Assembly: GCF_900111945.1 (NCBI RefSeq)
Contig: NZ_FOYO01000001.1
Location: 3,107,751-3,171,750, forward strand
DNA from: Litoreibacter janthinus
Lineage (GTDB): Bacteria > Pseudomonadota > Alphaproteobacteria > Rhodobacterales > Rhodobacteraceae
Direction: 5' to 3'
DNA: 64,000 bases
The notes under the pieces were generated by a model. The model was given only the letters and a program-made list of their open reading frames with translations, was not told where the DNA came from and did not search any database. The translations under genes and the position numbers were made by a program. This document shows positions 27,373-34,936 of the stretch, piece by piece. The number at the start of each line of letters is the position of its first letter. Position 1 is the first letter of the stretch.

Positions 27373-28365
27373 TTAGTCGCCTCGCGCCAAGCGCCCGTCG
27401 ACGGCCGCGCGTATCATGTCCCTTGCACGCGCATAGTCGGCGGCATATTCGCGGTCGCTTTCCTCTGCGGCGCTGGCGCTGAGGCGGTCTTGAAGCTCTA
27501 GCTCCGACTGCCGAGCGTCCTCGGTCACCACGTCCAGAATGCTGCGCCCTTGCAGGTTTGTCGCGGTGGGATCAGCGCCCGCACCTAACAGGACCTGCAC
27601 CAACGAAACATTGCCGCCCGCAATCATGAGCGGGGGATAACCCGGCTGAAACTCCACCGACAGGTTTCGAGGCGGCGGTGCATTAGGGTCAGCGCCGTGG
27701 TTCAGCAGGCCCGAAGCTTGAACCGTGTGGGAATTGATGAGCGCGAGGTGTAGAGGCGTCAGCCCACGTCGGTCCGGCTGAACGGCAAGCTCTGGCGGAA
27801 GCATGTCCAAAAGCGCGTCCATGTCTTGAGGTTGGGAGTAATAGGTGAATGGCGACGTCGCCGCGTGCACCAGAGTATATCCGGATGCGGCCTCGAAGCT
27901 GGGGTCCGCACCGTGCTCCAGAAGAAGCCTGACCATTGCGGGCATGAACTCCGGATGCCCCGTCGCCCAAATCAGCGGAACGGCCCCATACCGGCCTTGC
28001 GGCGCATTCAAATCCAGATCGGGATGGCGGGCCAAAAGCGCCTTCGTCGACGCGACGCTGCCGTCCATCAACAAGTCGCGCAGTTCGCCATATGGCGCAG
28101 GAAGCCTGTCTGGCTGAACGCTCTGCGTGGCCCCTGACTGCATGTTTTGAATTTGCTGGTTGATCAGTTCCTCAAAACGGGCATCATCGCCGACCTGAAG
28201 GGCCAGCTTCATTTCGGTGTAGTACGTGGTGAGCGCTTCCATCTGGGCATCGCTCATGACCCCCGGGCGCGTCAGCGGCTGACGGCCTTCGCTCACATAC
28301 GCACCGGCTACGCTCAACGAGAACGCAGTGAACAACACCACAGGAGCTATGCGCGAGAACATCAT
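27373..28365 (-). CDS. exported ankyrin-repeat protein
   Basis: About 330 residues with a signal peptide (MMFSRIAPVVLFTAFSLSVAG) and a helical linker. Four to five ankyrin repeats follow between about residues 100 and 285, recognisable by LLLEHGADPSFEAASGYTLV, GLTPLHLALINSHTVQASGL, LLNHGADPNAPPP and LLGAGADPTATNLQGRS. The C-terminal 40 residues are charged and helical. It is probably a periplasmic protein-protein interaction scaffold with no enzymatic motif. I chose the tandem ATG at 28365; the frame is open further up through the rpoH terminator region. Confidence 0.75.
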   Translation of the reverse strand: MMFSRIAPVVLFTAFSLSVAGAYVSEGRQPLTRPGVMSDAQMEALTTYYTEMKLALQVGDDARFEELINQQIQNMQSGATQSVQPDRLPAPYGELRDLLMDGSVASTKALLARHPDLDLNAPQGRYGAVPLIWATGHPEFMPAMVRLLLEHGADPSFEAASGYTLVHAATSPFTYYSQPQDMDALLDMLPPELAVQPDRRGLTPLHLALINSHTVQASGLLNHGADPNAPPPRNLSVEFQPGYPPLMIAGGNVSLVQVLLGAGADPTATNLQGRSILDVVTEDARQSELELQDRLSASAAEESDREYAADYARARDMIRAAVDGRLARGD

Positions 28366-28425
28366 CCGCGCACCCGCTGTTCTGACTGGCTTGCCTTCAT
28401 TGCACCCCTTCCACCGCAGCCAAAG

Positions 28426-28451
28426 AAAAAGGGCCGCGCATTGCACGGCCC
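28426..28451 (-). terminator. rpoH intrinsic terminator
   Basis: GGGCCG (28431-28436) and CGGCCC (28446-28451) form the stem, with additional GC-pairing across a mismatch. On the minus strand it is followed by TTTTT. It lies 28 nt after the rpoH stop and just upstream of the ankyrin gene start. Confidence 0.75.
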
Positions 28452-28478
28452 CGTTCTAAGGTTTCAGTTTGGCGAAAA

Positions 28479-29375
28479 TTAGGCGCTCTCAAGCAATCCT
28501 TTTTCGGCGGCCAAGGCGCGCATGCGCTCTTGCAGCTTCTCGAAGGCGCGAACCTCAATCTGACGGATACGCTCACGCGATACATCATATTGACCTGACA
28601 ACTCCTCAAGGGTGATCGCCTTATCTTGCAGGCGACGTTGCACCAGTATGTCCTTTTCGCGGTCGTTCAGGACTTCCATCGCCTCCGCCAGCAATTCGCG
28701 GCGGGTGTCCAGTTCGTCCTTGGCTTCGTAGTCGCCTGCTTGGTCGGCATCCTCGTCTTCCAGCCAGTCCTGCCACTGTGTAGCACCCTCGCCGTCTGCC
28801 GAAATAACCGCGTTCAGCGACGCATCACCACCCGACATGCGCCGGTTCATCGAGATCACTTCATCCTCTGTCACATTCAGATCATGCGCGATCCGTGCAA
28901 CGTTCTCGGGGCGCAAGTCGCCCTCTTCCAAGGCACCGATGCGGTTTTTGGCCTTGCGCAAGTTGAAGAACAGCTTCTTTTGAGCCGAGGTTGTCCCCAG
29001 TTTGACCATGGACCACGAACGCAGGACGTATTCCTGAATAGATGCGCGAATCCACCACATCGCATAGGTTGCGAGGCGGAAGCCCTTCTCGGGGTCAAAC
29101 TTTTTGACCGCTTGCATCAGGCCGACATTGGCCTCGGAAATGACTTCAGCGGTCGGCAGGCCGTAGCCGCGATAGCCCATGGCAATCTTTGCCGCGAGAC
29201 GCAGGTGCGATGTGACCATCTTGTGGGCCGCTTCAGTGTCCTCGTGGTCCACCCAGCGCTTGGCCAGCATGTATTCTTCCTCAGGCTCCAGCATCGGGAA
29301 CTTGCGGATTTCTTGCATATATCGGTTCAGGCCTTGCTCCGGACTTGGAGCTGGCAGTCCTGTGTAATTCGCCAT
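28479..29375 (-). CDS. rpoH: RNA polymerase sigma-32 factor
   Basis: A 298-residue heat-shock sigma factor. Region 2 runs through LRLAAKIAMGYRGYGLPTAE and EKGFRLATYAMWWIRASIQE (-10 recognition). The RpoH box TTSAQKKLFFNLRKAK, specific to this sigma group, is at about residues 125-140. The region 4.2 helix-turn-helix [20 protein letters not shown] is at about 252-271. Alphaproteobacteria often carry two rpoH genes, and I cannot tell which this is. The ATG at 29375 is preceded by a good promoter at 29418-29446. It gives the normal RpoH start MANYTGLPAPSPEQGLNRYM. Confidence 0.95.
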   Translation of the reverse strand: MANYTGLPAPSPEQGLNRYMQEIRKFPMLEPEEEYMLAKRWVDHEDTEAAHKMVTSHLRLAAKIAMGYRGYGLPTAEVISEANVGLMQAVKKFDPEKGFRLATYAMWWIRASIQEYVLRSWSMVKLGTTSAQKKLFFNLRKAKNRIGALEEGDLRPENVARIAHDLNVTEDEVISMNRRMSGGDASLNAVISADGEGATQWQDWLEDEDADQAGDYEAKDELDTRRELLAEAMEVLNDREKDILVQRRLQDKAITLEELSGQYDVSRERIRQIEVRAFEKLQERMRALAAEKGLLESA

Positions 29376-29417
29376 TGTATCGTGCCCCCCATAAAAGGTG
29401 TGCTTGGTCGGATCGTA

Positions 29418-29446
29418 AATATAAGAGCAGGTTTCGCCCCGCTCAA
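29418..29446 (-). promoter_or_regulatory. rpoH promoter
   Basis: On the minus strand TTGAGC (29446-29441) and TATATT (29423-29418) are separated by exactly 17 nt, with the start expected near 29411 and a leader of about 35 nt. The upstream C gives CTTGAGC, which also overlaps the CTTGAA-like -35 of heat-shock promoters. Confidence 0.6.
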
Positions 29447-29554
29447 GTTTTTGGTGCGCACATAGACTGTGCGGGTTTCTCAATAATTAATGTAGGAACT
29501 CGACTTTGGTTCCAAAAGGGTTATGTTACGAGTATTCACATAATTGTCAGAAGT

Positions 29555-30577
29555 TCAGCCCAATTCATCTAAAAGTGCTTGAAAATCAGGCGGCAAAGGT
29601 GCCTCAAACCGCAACATTTCGTGTGAAACGGGATGCTGGAAGCCAAGTGTAGCTGCGTGAAGCGCCTGACGCGGGAAGTCTCGGATGGCATCTTGAGCCG
29701 CCTCGGGCAAGGCATTCTTGGCAAGTTTACGCCGCCCGCCATAGACGGGATCACCCACAAGAGAGTGACCGACATGGGCCAAATGCACCCTGATTTGGTG
29801 CGTCCGCCCTGTCTCCAGCCAGCATTCCAACAGCGAAACGACCGGCGGATTGCCAAACCGTTCCAGTACCCTTGCGCGGGTGACTGCATGGCGACCAATG
29901 TTTTTCACCACGGCCTGTCGTTGGCGATCCGTTTTATGGCGGGCTAAATTGGCAATAATGCGAAGGATATTCCCTTGCTCGAAGGCGACGCCGGGCAATC
30001 CGTTAATGCGAGGATCAGACGCCTCAGGTACACCGTAGACCAGCGCGTTATAGCGCCGCTCGACCGTGTGTTTTTCAAACTGCTTGGCGAGTCCCTGATG
30101 CGCGACATCGGTTTTGGCGACGACCAACAGGCCGGAGGTTTCTTTGTCGATACGGTGAACGATACCAGGGCGCTTTTCCCCGCCAATGCCTGACAGGCTG
30201 TCCGCGCAATGGTGCAACAAAGCATTTACCAACGTGCCGTGGGGCGAGCCGGGAGCAGGATGAACAACCATGCCAGCGGGCTTGTTGACCACGATCAGCG
30301 CGTCATCCTCGAAAATCACATCCAACGGAATATTTTCGGCAACCGTGTCGTAATCAACGGCCTCGCCGATCGTGACCATCCATACCTGCCCAAGCTGCGA
30401 CTTTGTCTTGGGATCGGTCACAATCGCCCCATCCAGCGAAACGGCACCAGTTTCGATCAATTTGACCAATCGCGAGCGGCTGAGCTGCGCATCCACTGGT
30501 GCAAACAATGCCAATGCCTTATCAAGGCGCGCGGGCGGGGCGTCAGTGATCTCGACCGCGATAGTTTGAGGCGACAT
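29555..30577 (-). CDS. RluA/RluD-family pseudouridine synthase
   Basis: A 340-residue RNA-modifying enzyme with an N-terminal S4 RNA-binding domain (LSRSRLVKLIETGAVSLDGA, about 30-50) and a RluA-type catalytic domain. The catalytic aspartate is in the motif PGIVHRIDKETSGLLVVAKT (about residues 135-154), and GRTHQIRVHLAHVGHSLVGD is near residue 255. The combination of S4 domain and length points to RluD (23S rRNA pseudouridines 1911/1915/1917). The ATG at 30577 overlaps, on the opposite strand, the start codon of the divergent gene at 30576. Confidence 0.88.
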   Translation of the reverse strand: MSPQTIAVEITDAPPARLDKALALFAPVDAQLSRSRLVKLIETGAVSLDGAIVTDPKTKSQLGQVWMVTIGEAVDYDTVAENIPLDVIFEDDALIVVNKPAGMVVHPAPGSPHGTLVNALLHHCADSLSGIGGEKRPGIVHRIDKETSGLLVVAKTDVAHQGLAKQFEKHTVERRYNALVYGVPEASDPRINGLPGVAFEQGNILRIIANLARHKTDRQRQAVVKNIGRHAVTRARVLERFGNPPVVSLLECWLETGRTHQIRVHLAHVGHSLVGDPVYGGRRKLAKNALPEAAQDAIRDFPRQALHAATLGFQHPVSHEMLRFEAPLPPDFQALLDELG

Positions 30578-30890
30578 GAACAGTGATCCCGAATTTCCAG
30601 CGGAAGAACCCGCCAATCTGAAGTTTCTGCGACGGCTGGTGACAACCCTGACCGCGACGATGATTGTGGGCCTTGTAGTGATGATTGCACTGGTTGTCAT
30701 CCGCTTGAACGGCTCGCCGCCAACCATGGCTTTACCTGACTATATTACCCTCCCCGATGGCACCCGCGCGGCGTCCTTCACGCAGGCGCCAAACTGGTAT
30801 GCCGTGGTGACAGACGATGATCGCATCCTCATTTTCAATCGCGACAGCGGCGAGCTGACACAGCAAATTAAAGTTAAATCGCGCCCTTAG
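30576..30890 (+). CDS. DUF6476-like small membrane protein
   Basis: A 104-residue protein with a short cytoplasmic N-terminus and one strong membrane segment (about residues 24-46, TTLTATMIVGLVVMIALVVI). A small extracytoplasmic domain contains LPDGTRAASFTQAPNWYAVV and ends in ILIFNRDSGELTQQIKV. I recall it as DUF6476 of Rhodobacteraceae, function unknown. It is divergent from the pseudouridine synthase, and the two start codons share bases 30576-30577. The promoters must therefore lie inside the opposite genes or be leaderless. Confidence 0.7.
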   Translation: MNSDPEFPAEEPANLKFLRRLVTTLTATMIVGLVVMIALVVIRLNGSPPTMALPDYITLPDGTRAASFTQAPNWYAVVTDDDRILIFNRDSGELTQQIKVKSRP

Positions 30891-31009
30891 CCAACTCCCA
30901 CCCAATCCAACACCCTGAAAACAAAGCGGATTAATCCATTGCTCGACTCATGATCGAGGTGCATGCTGAAGAAGCATTTTAGCATTGAATTGAACATTCG
31001 GGTTTTATC

Positions 31010-32494
31010 ATGGAAGACATCTGGCTGCTTAACGGCGCCAGCGATGCCACCGCACACTCTGACCACCCGACCAATCCGGCCGGAACGGTTGACCTGATTG
31101 CGGAACTGACACCGCTTGACGCACAGACGGACACGACAGAACGCAAAGCTGTGCCGGACCCGCTTTTCGCGTCGTTGTTTGGGCCCATCGGAGATGCGGT
31201 ACCGGCAACCTTCGCCATACTCGACGCCGCCAAACTCCCAGACCTGCCGGAACTTCTGTTAGGCTCAGGGCTGGAGCATCAATGTCTATTCTCCGGCGAT
31301 GCGCTAGAAGAGCTTGGTCATGTGGCCCCTTGGATTATCCGGCTGGAGGCCGAGAACAGTTTCACCCGCAACCTGTTCACCCAAACTGAGCCGCCTGCCC
31401 CCTGGACGCATTGGGACAAGGATGCAGGCATATACCTGCGCTCAATGGCGTCACTTGAGCTTCTTTGTGCCCATTTTCGAAAATTCACCAAGGTGCGCAT
31501 GGAGGGCGTTCCAAAGGGCGATCGTGCCGAGTGGCAGTTTTTCCGCTTCTACGACCCCGAGCAGGCGGTATTATACTTCGATGCAATTCGCGCCTGGCCT
31601 GACCGCATGGCTCAATTCTACCGATTGGCAGAAGGCACGCTGGTTGACCGGATCATATCAATCTCTTCCGTTGCCGCCACAGCGCATGTCTTTGCGCCCG
31701 ATCCGGCCACGCTACCTGAAGACCGCCCACCTGCATTCGTTTTCCAGCCCCGCGACGCACAGATCTTCGCCTCCGCCCGCCGCCCCCGCTTCCGAAAGGA
31801 ACTGGCCGATTGGCTGCTCCGCATGGACCCGCAACGCTACAAACCCTTTTCTGAAGAGCAGCTATATGCGGTCGTGGATCACGGCCTGCGCGAAGGCGAC
31901 ATTCTGCATTTCACCTTTAAGGACGAGTATGTCTACCTGCTCTATATGATGAGCCTCATGGGAGGGTGGGTCCACAAATCCGGCCGCATGCCGGAGGTCG
32001 AGCGCATTTTGAAGGGAGATGGCAAAGCGCGACGCGTTCATCTGGAAAAGGCGTTCCCACCCGCCTACGCAGCCCTCAACGGGGAAGGCAGCGCACCGTT
32101 TGAAGGTTGGGCCCAGCTCTACCAACGCACGGCCACCTATTTGCGTGGCAAAGGCGGTTGGGCCGAGTTCAGCCCCGCGCACGCCCGCGCGCTTATCGAG
32201 CCGGGGCTGGGACACCTCACTCAAGATGACAAGGACCGCCTTGCCGCAGTGCTGACCTGGGTCGAGCAGGACTGCAAGAAGACTCATGGCGTCACCTCTG
32301 CGCATAGTCAGGGTATCGCAGTCCTGCTGTCCTATATGCTGGGGCATTGCTTTTTCGAGGACCCGTTCTACCCGTTTGCAATCGAATTGGTCGCCTCTCA
32401 TGCAACCCTTGACGACGCCATGCTTCCGATCGGGGACTACGCCATGAAGCGCGGGCGCAAGGTTCTATCAGACGCTAAAGCGGGGGCGAGCTAA
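31010..32494 (+). CDS. DUF4123 protein, putative type VI secretion effector adaptor
   Basis: A 494-residue protein. The region of about 65-195 has the DUF4123 pattern: FAILDAAKLPDLPELLLGSG, then HQCLFSGDALEELGHVAPWI, IYLRSMASLELLCAHFRKF and WQFFRFYDPEQAVLYFDAI. In characterised type VI systems DUF4123 proteins (Tap-1/TEC) load a specific effector onto VgrG and are encoded directly upstream of it. The C-terminal 250 residues are helical and unfamiliar. ATG at 31010 with no strong Shine-Dalgarno sequence. The stop overlaps the metalloprotease start by one base. No VgrG, Hcp or PAAR gene lies in the window. Confidence 0.7.
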   Translation: MEDIWLLNGASDATAHSDHPTNPAGTVDLIAELTPLDAQTDTTERKAVPDPLFASLFGPIGDAVPATFAILDAAKLPDLPELLLGSGLEHQCLFSGDALEELGHVAPWIIRLEAENSFTRNLFTQTEPPAPWTHWDKDAGIYLRSMASLELLCAHFRKFTKVRMEGVPKGDRAEWQFFRFYDPEQAVLYFDAIRAWPDRMAQFYRLAEGTLVDRIISISSVAATAHVFAPDPATLPEDRPPAFVFQPRDAQIFASARRPRFRKELADWLLRMDPQRYKPFSEEQLYAVVDHGLREGDILHFTFKDEYVYLLYMMSLMGGWVHKSGRMPEVERILKGDGKARRVHLEKAFPPAYAALNGEGSAPFEGWAQLYQRTATYLRGKGGWAEFSPAHARALIEPGLGHLTQDDKDRLAAVLTWVEQDCKKTHGVTSAHSQGIAVLLSYMLGHCFFEDPFYPFAIELVASHATLDDAMLPIGDYAMKRGRKVLSDAKAGAS

Positions 32495-33348
32495 TGTGTG
32501 GATGTACAGGCATTGGTCAGACCACGCCATCGGGCGCCGGTCCTGCTGTTCCGGGCTCCCCACCGAGCGGCACCTCAGGCGGGGCGGCGCTATGCTGTGC
32601 TTGCCCGGCAGACAGACGGATTTCCACGAACGGCAATACAAATTACGTCCCGACGACATTCAGGTCTTCCAGTTATTCGCGGCTGAACAAGGCGCATATC
32701 GCGATCGTGCGCACAGCGACGGCTGGCTCTGTCACGATCACCAAAACCTTCTCTCTCAGCGCCGCCAATGGGGCGAACACCACCACCCACATCGCCACCG
32801 CGACGACAGCCATCACCGACGCGATGGCCGCATGGGAAGCTGCTGCGGCGTCATACAAGGTGCGCATAGAGCAACCGGGCTGCAGCCCTCAGGATTTGAC
32901 TATCAAATATGTAGCGTCAATCACCACAAGCAACGCGGACGTCTCGGTAAGCGTCGACAACACCCCGGCCCCGACCCCGTCCTCCAATGTGGCACATGGC
33001 ACGCGCATGACGCTGTATCTCAACGGAACTGGGAATGTGAGCTGGACGATGATCCATGAGGTCGGCCACACCTTCGGGCTGTCCGATGAATACACTTACA
33101 ACCGCCCCGCCGCGACGCCCGCCCCCAGCCTGAACTACAAAGGCGCTTCTGATCCAAACCAGACGGTCACGCTGTCAACGTCCCGAATTCCGCCGCGCCC
33201 GGCCACGTCATTTGCCTTTGACAATGCCACCGTGATGGGGATCAACGGAAACACGACCTACCCGAAATACCTGTTTCACTGGATTTCAATCGAGGTCGAC
33301 GCGCTATTGAGATCGGAGGGGATAATTGCGGTTGTCAAAGTTGTTTAA
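32494..33348 (+). CDS. metzincin-like metalloprotease, candidate secreted effector
   Basis: A 284-residue protein with the zinc motif HEVGHTFGLSD at residues 188-198. This is HExxHxxGxxD, where Asp replaces the third histidine as in snapalysin-type metzincins. A plausible Met-turn, ATVMG, follows at about residue 248. The N-terminal 40 residues have no signal peptide; they are Gly/Pro/Ser-rich with five cysteines (MCGCTG and CCACP). The middle is Thr/Ala/Ser-rich. The start overlaps the stop of the DUF4123 gene, the position expected of its cargo. A peptidase toxin delivered by a type VI machine is the best reading, and a housekeeping peptidase seems unlikely. I do not recognise the exact family. 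Confidence 0.65.
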   Translation: MCGCTGIGQTTPSGAGPAVPGSPPSGTSGGAALCCACPADRRISTNGNTNYVPTTFRSSSYSRLNKAHIAIVRTATAGSVTITKTFSLSAANGANTTTHIATATTAITDAMAAWEAAAASYKVRIEQPGCSPQDLTIKYVASITTSNADVSVSVDNTPAPTPSSNVAHGTRMTLYLNGTGNVSWTMIHEVGHTFGLSDEYTYNRPAATPAPSLNYKGASDPNQTVTLSTSRIPPRPATSFAFDNATVMGINGNTTYPKYLFHWISIEVDALLRSEGIIAVVKVV

Positions 33349-33970
33349 TCTGCGCCGATGCGGGGTCGCACTGACCGCGCTCTTCATATCCACCGCGAAT
33401 ACAGGATTTGCTGAAATGTTCGAGACCTGCACCATGACCCAAGAACAGCTCGCCTCAGTGGATGCAGGGCCGCTTCGCCTGACCGTGACCGGCGCGCCGA
33501 CGCTATGCGTGGATCCGTCGGCCCAGTTCAACCCATGGCCGCACGCGGCCAGATTACACGTGACCAATACCAGCAACCGTCCAGTGGAACTCACTCACCA
33601 TGACGGCTCGGTCGTGGATCGGGCCTTCGACGTCACCAATGTAACCGAATTCAATGCGAAGGGAAAATCCGCCAAGTCGGAACCCGAGGATACGACGGGC
33701 CCAGTCGATGCAGACGCGATAAAAGAAACGTCGGTAAAGCTGGCCCCTGGCGCGACCTACGACTTGCCAAATTCACAGCTTTATATTTTGCCGCCAATGC
33801 AAGCTGCGGTGCAGGGACACGCGCTGACATCCATTGTTCTTACGGATGAGGATCGTTGGTCGCGACGCTTTGTTCTGGAGTTCACGGCTTGGCTGAAACT
33901 TGACGGCAAAGACATCACAGCCAAGCTGAATGTACCGCTCACAGTGGTAGTCAAACCGCCAGAGCCGTAG
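33326..33970 (+). CDS. exported protein, candidate immunity or partner protein
   Basis: A 214-residue protein starting at TTG 33326, supported by GGAGGG 5 nt upstream; the first in-frame ATG would cut off the signal peptide. The N-terminus (RLSKLFNLRRCGVALTALFI, then TANTGFA) is a typical Sec signal. The mature part looks all-beta, with RLHVTNTSNRPVELTHHDGS and a C-terminal strand-rich WLKLDGKDITAKLNVPLTVV, like an immunoglobulin-type fold. It overlaps the protease gene by 23 nt. A periplasmic immunity protein guarding against the protease, or a secreted partner, fits the context. I do not recognise the sequence. Confidence 0.55.
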   Translation: MRLSKLFNLRRCGVALTALFISTANTGFAEMFETCTMTQEQLASVDAGPLRLTVTGAPTLCVDPSAQFNPWPHAARLHVTNTSNRPVELTHHDGSVVDRAFDVTNVTEFNAKGKSAKSEPEDTTGPVDADAIKETSVKLAPGATYDLPNSQLYILPPMQAAVQGHALTSIVLTDEDRWSRRFVLEFTAWLKLDGKDITAKLNVPLTVVVKPPEP

Positions 33971-33991
33971 AGCCAGACAAAAAAGGGGGGG

Positions 33992-34068
33992 TGGTACCAC
34001 CTCCTGGTCTCGAACCAGGGACCTCTTGATCCACAATCAAGCGCTCTAACCTACTGAGCTAAGGCGGC
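33992..34068 (-). tRNA. tRNA-His (GTG anticodon)
   Basis: The cloverleaf on the minus strand has acceptor stem GCCGCCT/AGGTGGT (with two G-U pairs) and D-loop TTAGCTCAGTAGGTTAGAG. The anticodon stem CTTGA/TCAAG encloses TTGTGGA with anticodon GTG, and the T-arm is CCTGG-TTCGAGA-CCAGG. CCA is encoded. The discriminator is A73 and position 1 is a plain G without an extra 5' G pairing to C73. This is the derived histidine tRNA of many alphaproteobacteria. Confidence 0.95.
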
Positions 34069-34132
34069 ACGTATCGGGTGATTTACCTACGACGCTTCGT
34101 GATTGCAAGACCGTTAGCGCGACATTTTCGGC

Positions 34133-34666
34133 CTAAAGTGGCAGTTCGAACTCTTGCTCGACCGTGTCCTGACCAAAGGCGTGTGACTCACGCTGTTCTG
34201 TCAGAATAAATCCGCGCTTTAGGTAAAGGCGGCAGGCCGCGACGTGGCTGGCATGGGTCCAAAGCACCAACTTGGATGCGCCAACCGCCTTCGCGTGGTC
34301 GATCACCGCCTCCAGCATCTGCGACGCAACGCCAGAACCACGGGCAAAAGGCTCCAGAAAGAACATCCGTAAACGGGCGGTAGCAGGGTCATCCATTACG
34401 CAAAAAACCGACCCCAGCCGCACGCCCACAATCTCGGCAATGAACGCCCGTTCATTTGTCGGGTCACGCGAGTCGATAAAATCCGCAAGTATCCGCATGA
34501 CCAAAGCCTCGAAAGTGGCATCGTAGCCTTCGTCCTTGGCATAAAGCTCGCCGTGGCGCGCCGCGATCCATCCCGCATCACCGATCTGCAAATCCCGCAT
34601 CGTCACTAGTGCCGCGCCGGTGATCAGCGCCGACCGCGCGGCCTTGGCTTTAATGTCATCTTGCAT
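34133..34666 (-). CDS. GNAT family N-acetyltransferase
   Basis: A 177-residue acetyl-CoA-dependent acetyltransferase. The acetyl-CoA-binding motif A appears as LRMFFLEPFARGSGVASQML near residues 99-118, with the pyrophosphate loop ARGSGV. The C-terminal ASKLVLWTHASHVAACRLYL near 136-155 and KRGFILTE complete the fold. The sequence is closest to the GNAT half of MarR-GNAT fusion proteins, but no MarR part is present. The substrate is unknown. It precedes the tRNA-His gene on the same strand. Confidence 0.85.
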   Translation of the reverse strand: MQDDIKAKAARSALITGAALVTMRDLQIGDAGWIAARHGELYAKDEGYDATFEALVMRILADFIDSRDPTNERAFIAEIVGVRLGSVFCVMDDPATARLRMFFLEPFARGSGVASQMLEAVIDHAKAVGASKLVLWTHASHVAACRLYLKRGFILTEQRESHAFGQDTVEQEFELPL

Positions 34667-34732
34667 ACTGCCCCCTTGCCTCAGCGTGGCAACAGGGATA
34701 CCTCAAGCTCCAGCCAAGGCAAAGAGGATCCC

Positions 34733-34936
34733 ATGGGTATCAACAGCGAAAGCGAAATTGCGGGTAACTTGCAAATCGGCCCCACCACCGACGGCATGGT
34801 CCGCATCTATGTCGAGGCAGATGGCATCGAGCTGCCTTTCGACTTTGACCCAGACGAGGCCGAAGAAATTGCGGAAGAAATCCGCGCGGCCGCGGCTGGC
34901 GCCCGCGCAATGGGTCAAAAAGGCAAGAAGCGCTAG
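34733..34936 (+). CDS. DUF6324-like small acidic protein
   Basis: A 67-residue soluble protein beginning MGINSESEIAGNLQIGPTTD, with a middle block DGIELPFDFDPDEAEEIAEE and a basic end GQKGKKR. It matches my memory of DUF6324, a short family of Rhodobacterales with no known function. The ATG at 34733 is preceded by AAAGAGGATCCC, giving a GAGG ribosome-binding site. It is divergent from the GNAT gene (66 nt). The 3' end overlaps the convergent VWA lipoprotein gene by 4 nt. Confidence 0.75.
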   Translation: MGINSESEIAGNLQIGPTTDGMVRIYVEADGIELPFDFDPDEAEEIAEEIRAAAAGARAMGQKGKKR

